From assembly GCA_028686425.1 (NCBI GenBank), contig JAQUBZ010000014.1:1-60736 (forward strand): a DNA stretch of 60,736 nt, written 5' to 3'. The DNA is from Bacteroidales bacterium (GTDB lineage: Bacteria; Bacteroidota; Bacteroidia; Bacteroidales; UBA932). Below the pieces are notes generated by a model. That model worked only from the letters and a program-made list of their open reading frames with translations, searched no databases and was not told the DNA's origin. Position 1 is the first letter of the stretch; the number at the start of each line of letters is the position of its first letter. This document shows positions 26,030-35,007 of this stretch, in pieces. The position numbers and the translations under genes are program-made.

Positions 26030-28276
26030 ATGTTTACAGAAGAAGATTATAATCTTATCAACAAAGAGTTTGAAGGTCTGAGACTTGCAAGTTTGAAGCG
26101 CTGTGCCGATCAGGAGCAGTACGAACTTGTCCTCAAAGCCTTTGATTTTGCCAACGAAGCCCATAAAGGGGTCAGAAGACGCTCCGGAGAGCCGTACATC
26201 CTCCACCCTATTTCCGTATCCAAAATTGTGGTACAGGAGATCGGACTCGGATGTAAATCAATTTGTGCTGCACTGCTCCACGATGTAGTCGAAGACACAG
26301 ATTACACTGTCGAAGATATAAGACGTCTTTTTGGTGACAAAATTGCTTCTTTAGTTGACGGACTTACCAAAATAAAGACAGCTCTCGACAATGACAGCAA
26401 AAACGAAACCAAGAGTATTCAGGCTGAAAATTTCAAACGTATCCTGCTCACCCTCAATGATGATGTAAGGATAGTATTGATAAAGCTCGCAGACAGATTG
26501 CACAATATGCGTACAATTCAATTTATGCCCGACTACAAACGAGACAAGATACTCAGCGAGACGATGTATATATTCATTCCGTTGGCATACCGCCTCGGAT
26601 TGTACAGCATAAAGTCCGAAATGGAGAACATCTGGCTTCAATACAGAGAGCCGGATGCTTACGCGGAGATAGAGGACAAACTTGACGAAGTGATGAAAGA
26701 GCGGTCCGATTCGATTGAAAAATTTATAGAACCTATTAATGAAGCACTTGTTGCGGCACATTTTAAGGTAAGAATACTCAAAAGGCTTAAAACCCCATAC
26801 TCCATCTGGAAAAAAATGGAAACAAAGCACATCCCTTTCGAGCAGATCTACGATATTTATGCCGTCAGAATCATTTTTGAGGCAAAACAGGGAATAAGCG
26901 AGGCAGACCAGTGCTCTCAAATCAAAAATCTGATTACCGACAAATATTATATAAAGCCCGACAGAACTCGAGATTGGATTACCAACCACAAATCCAACGG
27001 ATATGAAGCTCTGCATATCACCATAATGGGGCCTGGGGGCAACTGGATTGAGGTTCAGATAAGGAGTGAAAGGATGGATGCAATAGCCGAACGTGGCGTT
27101 GCTGCACACTGGCTCTATAAGAGAGGCAATGATGCGAAAGAAGAAAGTGACCGGGAAATAGATATCTGGCTTAAGCACGTCCGTGAAATTCTTGAGAATC
27201 CTGATGCCAATGCACTTCAGTTTCTCGACGATTTTCATAAAGAACTTATAACATCCGATATTTATGTCTTCACCCCTAAAGGTGAGTCAAAAAGCATGAT
27301 TAAAGGGGCTACAGCACTCGATTTTGCCTATAGCATACATAGTCATATCGGAAATAAGGCCATTGCCGCAAAAGTAAACCAGAAGCTTCAACCCCTCTCC
27401 TACGTCCTTTCAAGCGGAGACCAGATTGAGATTATAACTTCCGAAACGGGGAAACCCAAGAGAGCATGGCTTGATTTTCTAAAGACCAACAAGGCCAAAA
27501 ATATGGTTATGGATGCCCTCAAGGATGATACGAAAAATAATATCAAAGAGGGGATGATACTTCTCAAAAACAAATTGGAGGAGCACAAAGTATCCGTCCA
27601 AAATCGTGTCTTGAAGAAACTTCTTGATTACTACAAGATTACGAGTGGAAAAGAGGAGCTTTACAACAAAATAGGCATGGGTATCATAGACCTTTCCGAT
27701 ATAGAAAAGGCCCTGAAGACCAATGCCGAGCGCAGAAATGTTCAGATGTGGGGTGTCAAGTTGCTCAGTCCGATAATCAACCTCGGTAAAATCGATAAAA
27801 AACAGGATTACGAATTGAAGGAAAATATTGACGATGGCACAATTTCATTTGTCACCGCCGAATGCTGCTCCCCTATTCCGGGAGACAAAGTAGTCGGATT
27901 TATCGGAGATGAAGGACGTGTGATTATCCACAAAAAGAGCTGTCCTGTTGCAACCAATATAGCTGCCAAAGAGGGAGATCGTATCGTTTCCGTCAAATGG
28001 AGCAAACATTATATGATGTCGTACCTTGCCAGAATTTCAGTTAATGGTATTGACAGAGTAGGTGTAATAAATGAACTGACACGTGTCATCTCTCTTGTAC
28101 TGGGTGTCAATATGCGCAAAATATTTATCGAAACCCATGATGAAATATTTGAAGGCTATATTGATTTGTATGTACACACCACTGACGACCTTGACAAACT
28201 GATTAAGGACTTGAACCGAATTAAAGGGGTTGAAAGTGTCAAACGAATAGATATTAATGCAAATGAGACAAAGTAA
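26030..28276 (+). CDS. rsh: Bifunctional RelA/SpoT-type (p)ppGpp synthetase/hydrolase
   Basis: 748 residues. The HD hydrolase domain (~40-190) has PYILHPISVSKIV and LLHDVVEDTDYT, with IKLADRLHNMRT at ~145-156. The synthetase domain (~240-360) has RLKTPYSIWKKM and SNGYEALHITI. TGS (~400-460) begins VFTPKGESKSMIKGATALDFAYSIH, and a C-terminal ACT domain ends at ~740. Both catalytic domains look intact, so this is the bifunctional long RSH of Bacteroidota that sets (p)ppGpp levels in starvation. Its last 20 bases overlap the start of the next gene, indicating translational coupling to an envelope lipoprotein. Confidence 0.95.
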   Translation: MFTEEDYNLINKEFEGLRLASLKRCADQEQYELVLKAFDFANEAHKGVRRRSGEPYILHPISVSKIVVQEIGLGCKSICAALLHDVVEDTDYTVEDIRRLFGDKIASLVDGLTKIKTALDNDSKNETKSIQAENFKRILLTLNDDVRIVLIKLADRLHNMRTIQFMPDYKRDKILSETMYIFIPLAYRLGLYSIKSEMENIWLQYREPDAYAEIEDKLDEVMKERSDSIEKFIEPINEALVAAHFKVRILKRLKTPYSIWKKMETKHIPFEQIYDIYAVRIIFEAKQGISEADQCSQIKNLITDKYYIKPDRTRDWITNHKSNGYEALHITIMGPGGNWIEVQIRSERMDAIAERGVAAHWLYKRGNDAKEESDREIDIWLKHVREILENPDANALQFLDDFHKELITSDIYVFTPKGESKSMIKGATALDFAYSIHSHIGNKAIAAKVNQKLQPLSYVLSSGDQIEIITSETGKPKRAWLDFLKTNKAKNMVMDALKDDTKNNIKEGMILLKNKLEEHKVSVQNRVLKKLLDYYKITSGKEELYNKIGMGIIDLSDIEKALKTNAERRNVQMWGVKLLSPIINLGKIDKKQDYELKENIDDGTISFVTAECCSPIPGDKVVGFIGDEGRVIIHKKSCPVATNIAAKEGDRIVSVKWSKHYMMSYLARISVNGIDRVGVINELTRVISLVLGVNMRKIFIETHDEIFEGYIDLYVHTTDDLDKLIKDLNRIKGVESVKRIDINANETK

Positions 28277-30050
28277 AGTTACCATAGTGCTGATAGGTTT
28301 TATAGCTTGCTGCCTGATTTCCAAATCATGTGCAAACACAACCACCGCTCCGAGCGGCGGACCTAAAGACACGCTTGCTCCCGTGCTGATCAAACTCACG
28401 CCGGACAATAATTCGACAAACTTTCCCGTTTACGGAGGACAGATTGCCATTCAATATGATGAATACACCATCATCAAAAATGCAACCGACATCTATCTGT
28501 CACCTCCTCACAAAAAGAGACCTGTCGCCAAGATAAAAGGTAAAAACATAATTGTTACATTCCCCGATACACTGCGTTCCAACACCACTTATTCACTCGA
28601 CTTCGGTCAATCCCTCGCAGACAACAACGAGGGTAATCCTGCCAATCGTCTTGTGTATAGTTTCTCAACGGGAGACGTTGTGGACTCGCTTTACTGCACA
28701 GGAAAAGTCATTGATTGCAAAACTCTCAAACCTGTCAAAAACATACTTGTCGCATTCTTTTCGGACATGTCCGACTCGGCATGCTTCAACACCTATCCGG
28801 ACATGGCTGTAAAGAGTGACGAATGGGGATTTTTTGCAATGAGAAATCTCAAACCTATCCCATACAAAGTATATGCCTACACAGATGGCGATTCGGACAG
28901 CAAGTACTCCCCTGCCGGAGATCAGATAGCTTTTCTCGATTCTACATATACCCCTTCAAAAGTGATCAGGGATTCAATCTATGAACTCGGCTATTTTTTG
29001 ATGAAAGATACGTTGCTCTGTCAGAAAAGAGTAGCTGACTTCACCCTTTCTCTGTTTACCGAGCTGCAGGCATCTCAAAGCCTTCAAAATAGCGGCAGAA
29101 TCAACGAGAAGATGGGATTTTTGAAATTCAGCGCTCCCGATGTCAAGATCAACTCCATGGAAATCTTCGGAGTGGACTCATCAGCCTTAATCGTTCAGTA
29201 CAATCAGGCAAGAGATAGTTTGAATTTCTGGATCAATACTCAATATAAGTTGGAAGACAGTCTTTTAGTCAAGATTAATTACCTTAAGACCGATTCGCTT
29301 GGCAATCTCTCTCCTTTCACCGAAGATATTGCAATGGGACTGCCTGAAGCTCTCGTTGCAGCCATCAAAAAGAAAGAAACCGACAAAACCAAACAAGATA
29401 CCGCTTTTTCATTGAAACTTGCTGCTGCAAGTGAAACAGTTGAGCAGGATGGCATTTCTCTCACATTTGACACTCCTATAGTCGCTTCTACTCCAGACTC
29501 AATCAAATTGACAAGCACAAATCCTAAAAATCAAACCTCCGAGATGAAGTATTCCATCAGACAGGACTCAACCGAAATAAGAAGGATGATACTTCGCCCT
29601 GAAGGAAAATTGCAGGTGGGATATAACTATGAGCTGACTGTACCTCACGGCACATTTACCAATTTGAATTTCCTTCCGAACAACGAGGAGAAAGTCAAAT
29701 TTGCCATACCTAACAGCGAACAGCTCAGTTCTCTGACCCTCCACCTGACAGATGTCTCTTCAAGATACATCGTGGAGCTTGTAAATGAAAAAATGGACAA
29801 GGTATTTCGCACATATTATGCAGAACAGGATACATCTTTGGTATTCCCTTATCTGAAAGCAGACAGATATTCAATCCGAATTACCGAAGATCTCAATAAA
29901 AACAATATTTTCGATACAGGTAATCTGCTGTTGAGACGTCAGCCTGAAAAAGTGCTCATGTATAAACTCGAAGAAGACAATCAGGTAATCGAAATACCGG
30001 AATCCACGGATTTGGAACAGACAATCAACATAAAAGAAATGTTCAAATGA
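28257..30050 (+). CDS. Ig-like (Big_5) domain lipoprotein of Bacteroidota
   Basis: 597 residues; a second in-frame ATG at 28263 is equally possible. A lipoprotein signal is visible (ACCLISKSC, Cys ~25), followed by TAPSGGPKDTLAPVLIKLTPDNNSTNF, the standard opening of Bacteroidota proteins with an N-terminal Big_5-type Ig domain (~30-135). A carboxypeptidase-regulatory-like segment follows (YCTGKVIDCKTLKPVKNILVAFF, ~145-167), then EWGFFAMRNLKPIPYKVYAY and further beta-rich repeats. It is presumably an exposed outer-membrane lipoprotein; function unknown. It overlaps the rsh stop upstream, and its stop overlaps the next start (ATGA). Confidence 0.85.
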   Translation: MQMRQSKVTIVLIGFIACCLISKSCANTTTAPSGGPKDTLAPVLIKLTPDNNSTNFPVYGGQIAIQYDEYTIIKNATDIYLSPPHKKRPVAKIKGKNIIVTFPDTLRSNTTYSLDFGQSLADNNEGNPANRLVYSFSTGDVVDSLYCTGKVIDCKTLKPVKNILVAFFSDMSDSACFNTYPDMAVKSDEWGFFAMRNLKPIPYKVYAYTDGDSDSKYSPAGDQIAFLDSTYTPSKVIRDSIYELGYFLMKDTLLCQKRVADFTLSLFTELQASQSLQNSGRINEKMGFLKFSAPDVKINSMEIFGVDSSALIVQYNQARDSLNFWINTQYKLEDSLLVKINYLKTDSLGNLSPFTEDIAMGLPEALVAAIKKKETDKTKQDTAFSLKLAAASETVEQDGISLTFDTPIVASTPDSIKLTSTNPKNQTSEMKYSIRQDSTEIRRMILRPEGKLQVGYNYELTVPHGTFTNLNFLPNNEEKVKFAIPNSEQLSSLTLHLTDVSSRYIVELVNEKMDKVFRTYYAEQDTSLVFPYLKADRYSIRITEDLNKNNIFDTGNLLLRRQPEKVLMYKLEEDNQVIEIPESTDLEQTINIKEMFK

Positions 30051-30727
30051 AACGATTGATAATCAGCATATTTGCCACACTACTGTTTTATCCTGTATTT
30101 GCTCAGGACGTTATAGCCAACCTGCATAACGACTTTGCAGACATAGATACCGTTGCTCCTCCCCCAAAATACAAAAGCGTACACATGTTGGGAGTAAAGT
30201 ATGCGTACAATATAAGCGGAATAAGTGTAAATCCGAGTATCGGTGAAGAATATGCATACATTCCCATGAATATATCCCTGCTATATACATATTATCATGC
30301 ATTATGGGATTATATGCCCAATTTCGGCGTTCAGTGCGGGATAAAATACGGACAAGAAGGTTATAGCTCCACAAATGAAAAATACGGGGAGATTTGCAAA
30401 ATTGTGGAAGTACCCCTAATATCCCAATTCCGAATCGATTTTTCGAGGTTCAGACTGCTCGTCGATCTCGGTACATATTACGGATACCGTCTCTCCACCG
30501 ACAAACCCGGAGGATTCGATCAGTATGACCTGCGACACGATTACGGCATAATTGCCGGAGCCGGACTTGCCGTGATATTCAAACCTCTTGAAATACAGAT
30601 AGAGGGAAGCTATAAATATTCACTTTGCAGTATGTATCAGACCAATAAGATCAGCGATATGTATTGGATATTTGCTTATCCGCGCAATATTATGCTTAGT
30701 GTATCGATGTTCGTCCATTTATGGTAA
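30047..30727 (+). CDS. Outer-membrane beta-barrel protein, unknown function
   Basis: 226 residues with a Sec signal (cleavage after VFAQ, ~20). The mature part has alternating hydrophobic/aromatic strands (VKYAYNISGISVN, NISLLYTYYHALW, FRLLVDLGTYYGYRL, GAGLAVIFKPLEIQIEGSYKYSL) and ends in a strand with terminal Trp (MLSVSMFVHLW), typical of a small PorT/OmpW-like barrel that is inserted by BAM. It is translationally coupled (ATGA overlap) to the Ig-like lipoprotein, suggesting a two-protein envelope unit. No family-level function is assigned. Confidence 0.82.
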   Translation: MKRLIISIFATLLFYPVFAQDVIANLHNDFADIDTVAPPPKYKSVHMLGVKYAYNISGISVNPSIGEEYAYIPMNISLLYTYYHALWDYMPNFGVQCGIKYGQEGYSSTNEKYGEICKIVEVPLISQFRIDFSRFRLLVDLGTYYGYRLSTDKPGGFDQYDLRHDYGIIAGAGLAVIFKPLEIQIEGSYKYSLCSMYQTNKISDMYWIFAYPRNIMLSVSMFVHLW

Positions 30728-30731
30728 AATC

Positions 30732-32015
30732 ATGAGGCAGATTCATTTTAAAATAGGAAATTGTGTCGAGATCGGGGCCGGAGCCCCTATTTCAGTGCAA
30801 ACCATGTGCAATACCTCCACAACCGATATTGACGCAAGTGTAGAACAATGCAAAAATATTTACCGTGCAGGTGCTTCTCTTATAAGGCTGACAACTCAGG
30901 GAATGAAGGAAGTTGAAGCGCTAAAAGAAATAAAAGCCAAACTCAGAGAGAAAGGCATAAACACTCCACTCGTTGCAGACGTCCATTTTTCGGCAGATGT
31001 AGCCATCGCGGCAGCCAAAGTTGCAGATAAGGTGCGCATCAACCCCGGCAACTTTGCACCCGACCACGAAACCGCCTCTAAAAAATTTTCGGAACTCATT
31101 CAAGTCTGTAAAGTCCACGGTACGGCAATTCGCATAGGACTTAACCACGGCTCTCTGGGAGAGAGGATTACATCACTCTACGGCAACTCTCCTCTTGCCA
31201 TGAAAGAGGCTGTAATGGAGTGGCTTCAGAGCTGCATCGAACACGATTTCTACAACGTGGTCGTATCTCTCAAAGCAAGCAACACGCGTGTCATGGTGGA
31301 TGCCTACAGACTTCTGTACAAAGCCATGGAAGATAAAGGTGTAATGTTTCCGCTCCATCTCGGTGTAACGGAGGCAGGTAACGGCGATGAAGGGAGGATT
31401 AAATCGGCTGTCGGCATTTCAGCTCTCCTTTCGGAGGGAATCGGAGACACAATACGTGTTTCCCTTACGGAAAATCCTGTAAATGAAATATCTGCTGGCA
31501 ATTTTATAGTAGAAGCCATTAGAAATGGGGTCTCTTTGCCTCTCCATGCCCATACATGGGAAGAATTCATCATAAAAATAGCATCTGCGTATGGTCCCGC
31601 CATCCTCGATTCCAAGATTGATGACATCGATTTGAGCGGTTGCACCGTTGATGACTGCAATATCTCCCCTGCCAAAATAGCAGATTTTAAGGATACACTG
31701 ATGCAGGCCTGCCGCAGAAAGTTCACAAAACCGGAATACATTGCATGCCCCGGATGCGGAAGAACCCTATACGACCTTGAAAAGACATTCAACGAAGTCA
31801 AAAAGAGGACATCACACCTGAGCGGTGTGAAAATAGCGATTATGGGATGTATCGTCAACGGCCCGGGAGAAATGGCCGATGCCGATTACGGATACGTAGG
31901 AGAAGGACGGGGAAAGGTCACCCTCTACAAGGGCAGGACACCAGTCCTGCGGTCTATACCGCAGGAAGAAGCCATCGACCGCCTGTTGGAGCTCATCGAG
32001 GTGGATATTAAGTAA
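30732..32015 (+). CDS. ispG: 4-hydroxy-3-methylbut-2-enyl diphosphate synthase, short form
   Basis: 427 residues from the ATG at 30732, five bases after the upstream stop. The frame reaches back to 30672 inside the barrel gene, but homology starts at RQIHFKIG. The TIM-barrel segments GAPISVQTMCNTSTTD, VADVHFSADVA, KVRINPGNF and HLGVTEAGNGDEGRIKSAVGI are clear. The reductase domain has the [4Fe-4S] ligands CPGCGRTLYDLE and IMGCIVNGPGEMADADYGYVG. It makes HMBPP in the MEP isoprenoid pathway. The HLGVTEAGNGDEGRIKS...RVSLTENP style is that of the Bacteroidota/Chlamydia/plant group, which as I recall has a ~200-residue insert (total ~600). Here only about 90 residues separate the TIM barrel from the Fe-S domain. 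Confidence 0.93.
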   Translation: MRQIHFKIGNCVEIGAGAPISVQTMCNTSTTDIDASVEQCKNIYRAGASLIRLTTQGMKEVEALKEIKAKLREKGINTPLVADVHFSADVAIAAAKVADKVRINPGNFAPDHETASKKFSELIQVCKVHGTAIRIGLNHGSLGERITSLYGNSPLAMKEAVMEWLQSCIEHDFYNVVVSLKASNTRVMVDAYRLLYKAMEDKGVMFPLHLGVTEAGNGDEGRIKSAVGISALLSEGIGDTIRVSLTENPVNEISAGNFIVEAIRNGVSLPLHAHTWEEFIIKIASAYGPAILDSKIDDIDLSGCTVDDCNISPAKIADFKDTLMQACRRKFTKPEYIACPGCGRTLYDLEKTFNEVKKRTSHLSGVKIAIMGCIVNGPGEMADADYGYVGEGRGKVTLYKGRTPVLRSIPQEEAIDRLLELIEVDIK

Positions 32016-32059
32016 GATGTGTAGCAGATAAATAATAAAAAACATAAACTATTTTAAGT

Positions 32060-33169
32060 ATGAATAAAACAATAATAGCTTCATTTACAATTATTTGCAT
32101 AATTTGCACTGTTTCGTGCTCCAATCATGAAACAGGAGAAGGGATGACCATAGATGTTACGACAGACTTAAATAATGTACTGCCTTCATCTGAGCTTGGT
32201 TATAATATTGATTATAAAATTATTAAATTAGACAGTGATGTTGAAGCTTTTGTAAAGGCAGAGTCAGGAATGAGATTTGAGGCTTATCTTGATTATCTCT
32301 ATATAGCATCAATGGGAACTGTTAAAATATTCCACAAAAACGGTGATTATATAACCTCCCTTCCTATCGGGAATGGTCCGGGTGAAATACCTATTGTATC
32401 AGGTATGTCTGTAAACAGACTCAACAAGACACTTGAGGTGACCACCCCAAAATTTTTAATAATTTACGACCTTGTAGGAATTTATATAGAAACAAGAGAA
32501 CTCCCGGCAATTAAAAAAACCGAATTTGCAGCGTTTGGAGATAAACACATCTTCCTTCAGTCCAATACTTTTGCGACAAATACCAATTTTGTAATCCTCG
32601 ACAACGACGATTCCCAATATGAATTTGAGGCTAAAACCTGCATTACAAAAGACAAAATTCATTTTCCCAGACATTTCAATTATAGTCAAGACGATAAAAC
32701 TATTTATTTTACAGGTTATTCTGACAAAGTCTATTTATTAAAGGAAGGAGAAGAAAGACCTCAGGTTATTGCTACCGTCACAAATATGGCTAAAGAAAGC
32801 CTTCCTGAGATGACAAGTGATGATTATTGGGATTATTGCAAAAAGCACAACTATTTCTGGATGATTAAAAACTTCTATCAGTACAATGACGAGCTTTACG
32901 GGTTTGAATTGGATAGAGAAAGATTGTTATACAACTCTGCTACTGACAAATACTATTTCCATCCGATGAACAAAGTCATGCTGACATTTGGTGCAAGATG
33001 TGAAGACAATAACGAAGACTTCTTTATTTTTCCTCAAGATTTGCTTAATGATCAGATACTTGACAAGATCAAAGAGAAAAACCTTCAATTTTACAATCTG
33101 ATTACCACCGAGTTGACCGATAACGAAGAAAACACATGGGTAATCAAGCTCACCTACACCAAAAAATAA
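32060..33169 (+). CDS. Six-bladed beta-propeller lipoprotein (BF3164-like)
   Basis: 369 residues with a lipoprotein signal (ICTVSC, Cys20). Repeated blade-like motifs start with MRFEAYLDYLYIAS-MGTVKIFHKNGDYITSLPIGNGPGEIP (~71-115), the G-x-G-P-G-E hallmark of the Bacteroidales 6-bladed propeller family. Further strands carry LIIYDLVGIYIETREL and TIYFTGYSDKVYLL. Members are surface or periplasmic proteins of unknown function. A rho-independent terminator follows 17 nt downstream of the stop, so the gene probably closes the operon. Confidence 0.85.
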   Translation: MNKTIIASFTIICIICTVSCSNHETGEGMTIDVTTDLNNVLPSSELGYNIDYKIIKLDSDVEAFVKAESGMRFEAYLDYLYIASMGTVKIFHKNGDYITSLPIGNGPGEIPIVSGMSVNRLNKTLEVTTPKFLIIYDLVGIYIETRELPAIKKTEFAAFGDKHIFLQSNTFATNTNFVILDNDDSQYEFEAKTCITKDKIHFPRHFNYSQDDKTIYFTGYSDKVYLLKEGEERPQVIATVTNMAKESLPEMTSDDYWDYCKKHNYFWMIKNFYQYNDELYGFELDRERLLYNSATDKYYFHPMNKVMLTFGARCEDNNEDFFIFPQDLLNDQILDKIKEKNLQFYNLITTELTDNEENTWVIKLTYTKK

Positions 33170-33186
33170 ATCATAGTCATTTATTC

Positions 33187-33221
33187 AAAAAGGCCCTGCA
33201 GTATCCCGCAAGGCCTTTTTT
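33187..33221. terminator. Bidirectional rho-independent terminator
   Basis: AAAAAGGCC (33187-33195) pairs with GGCCTTTTT (33212-33220) and is followed by a T-run; the A-run on the other side gives a T-run for the minus strand. It sits between the convergent propeller and C69 dipeptidase genes. Confidence 0.85.
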
Positions 33222-33270
33222 GATATTTCAAACATTCAACTGAGGCGTACAAACGCACGCAATATTCAGT

Positions 33271-34893
33271 TTACATGCTTCTGATGAAGAGTTCCCAAAG
33301 GCTGGCTTTCAGCTCTTTCCAGCGGTTCATGGTCATCGTGGCGAAATTGCGCGTATGGTTGGTAATAAGCGTTTTAGCCTCATCAACCTTGCCCTCTTTG
33401 ATAAGAGCGGCAGCCTGAGCTTCAACCTGCTTGTTCTGATCCATCATCAACTTCTCAAACATGGCGCGTTCAGGTTCAAGAATCTTGCGGGACTTGTCCC
33501 AATTGATGGTAGCAATACGATTAGTCTCCCTGAAAGACCATATTGCGGCATCCTCACGATACCTGTGCTGACCGCAGATGTTGAAACTTGCAGGAAGAGA
33601 GGTCGTACCCGCATAAATAGGAATACGGGGACTCTGGGCAGGATTGTCAAAAGCAAAATATGCGACACCGCCAATCTCGTCCGGAAGCCAATTCCTAAGT
33701 TGAATAATGTGAGAATAAGAACATTGAATAACAGCAATAGTACGCTGTCTCTCAACAACTCCAGGTTTGACCTGATTAAGCATGTCCATCAAATCCCTCG
33801 GCATGAAATTGGACAAAGGATATACAGTCTCTTTGTACTGTTTATAAGTACCATCTGCCTGCTTTACCCGGCGGCTTGCCTCGTAAGAGAGATTTTTGAC
33901 CATATTATACTCGGTCCCCTCGTATGTGGCGCGATAAAGTTCAAACATCTTTTCAGGAGATACTTTCTGTTCAGGTTTGACGGAGAAAGGCAACTCCTCT
34001 GCATCATATTTCAGATTTAAAGACGGAGCAAGGGTTGATAATACATAAAACTCTCTGATAGAGAAAGGTTTTCTTCCTGAAACAACCTTATGAAATATAT
34101 AAGGCTCTTTCCCGTCCCAATAACCTGTCTTCTTTGAACGCTCCTTCAAATCGGAACTTGTCATAAAATTGTCCTTATCCTTGAAATCCACTTTTCCGAT
34201 ACGCGGAATATTGGCAGAAATGCCGACGTGATCGTCAGGAATCCTCTGAGCTACCCAAAGGGCACCCGGATTGCCTGCGCCGGTTCCATAAATCTCAAAA
34301 TGCCATACTTCATTTTTATCGGCAACTGTAAGGCACTCTCCCCAATCACCGTAACCATACTGCTCTGCCAACTTGCCCATAAGTGCAATAGCTTCACGAG
34401 CAGTGGTACAATATTGAAGCGCCATACGTTCAAGCTCTTCTATCTGAAACATGCCGTTCTTGTTGACAAGTTCCGGACGTCCTTCGGTAGTGGTCTCCCC
34501 TATTGCAAGCTGCTTTTCATTAAGACACGGATAAGCCACATTCAGAAATTGGTAGGTATTTTCAGCCTTTACGGGAATCCTCCCTTTCTCAACTACATTA
34601 CGCATGTCCCAAGGCTCTTCATTATGGAGAAGACCGACATAGACAGGCTCTGTGCTGCCGATTGTAAAAGATTTGCGCGGTTCGATAGTGACGTATGTGC
34701 GATAGTTGGCATCACAGGTGTGAGCTGTCATTACAGAGCCATCCACAGAGGCTTTTTTGCCAACCATAATGGAAGTACAACTCTCTTTGTACTGATCATC
34801 CATTCGGTCATAAACATCATTTTGAGCGGTGAGAAGTGGCACGGAAGCAAATAGCATCAACACCGAAACGATAGAAAGAGTTTTAATTTTCAT
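33271..34893 (-). CDS. C69 family dipeptidase, exported
   Basis: 540 residues with a Sec signal (~1-23, ending TAQ). A short pro-segment precedes the presumed catalytic Cys39 (ESCTSIMVGKKASVDGSVMTAHTCD), the N-terminal nucleophile of the PepD/C69 (Ntn) group, which would be exposed by processing. Later family segments are ETTTEGRPELVNKNG, GDWGECLTVADKNEVWHFEIYG and PAQSPRIPIYAG. It would cleave dipeptides in the periplasm or outside the cell, fitting the peptide-fermenting style of many Bacteroidales. Standalone gene. Confidence 0.92.
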   Translation of the reverse strand: MKIKTLSIVSVLMLFASVPLLTAQNDVYDRMDDQYKESCTSIMVGKKASVDGSVMTAHTCDANYRTYVTIEPRKSFTIGSTEPVYVGLLHNEEPWDMRNVVEKGRIPVKAENTYQFLNVAYPCLNEKQLAIGETTTEGRPELVNKNGMFQIEELERMALQYCTTAREAIALMGKLAEQYGYGDWGECLTVADKNEVWHFEIYGTGAGNPGALWVAQRIPDDHVGISANIPRIGKVDFKDKDNFMTSSDLKERSKKTGYWDGKEPYIFHKVVSGRKPFSIREFYVLSTLAPSLNLKYDAEELPFSVKPEQKVSPEKMFELYRATYEGTEYNMVKNLSYEASRRVKQADGTYKQYKETVYPLSNFMPRDLMDMLNQVKPGVVERQRTIAVIQCSYSHIIQLRNWLPDEIGGVAYFAFDNPAQSPRIPIYAGTTSLPASFNICGQHRYREDAAIWSFRETNRIATINWDKSRKILEPERAMFEKLMMDQNKQVEAQAAALIKEGKVDEAKTLITNHTRNFATMTMNRWKELKASLWELFIRSM

Positions 34894-34959
34894 ATAAATT
34901 CGATTAGTTTAAATTGTGTGTTATTAATTCTAAAAATATTAATTCTGAAATACAAAAGA

Positions 34960-34967
34960 CAAATCTA
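34960..34967 (-). promoter_or_regulatory. -7 promoter element for the C69 dipeptidase gene
   Basis: Minus-strand TAGATTTG lies 66 nt upstream of the start codon; the surrounding 110-nt spacer is very A+T-rich. Confidence 0.35.
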
Positions 34968-35007
34968 ATAAAAATTAGTATATTTAAAAGTTAAAAAAAT
35001 AGGTCAA

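Noticed and set aside
26351-27238. A 295-residue minus-strand open frame inside the ppGpp synthetase gene
   Set aside because: The plus-strand frame holds the HD and synthetase domains; the antisense frame shows no domain, promoter or signal.
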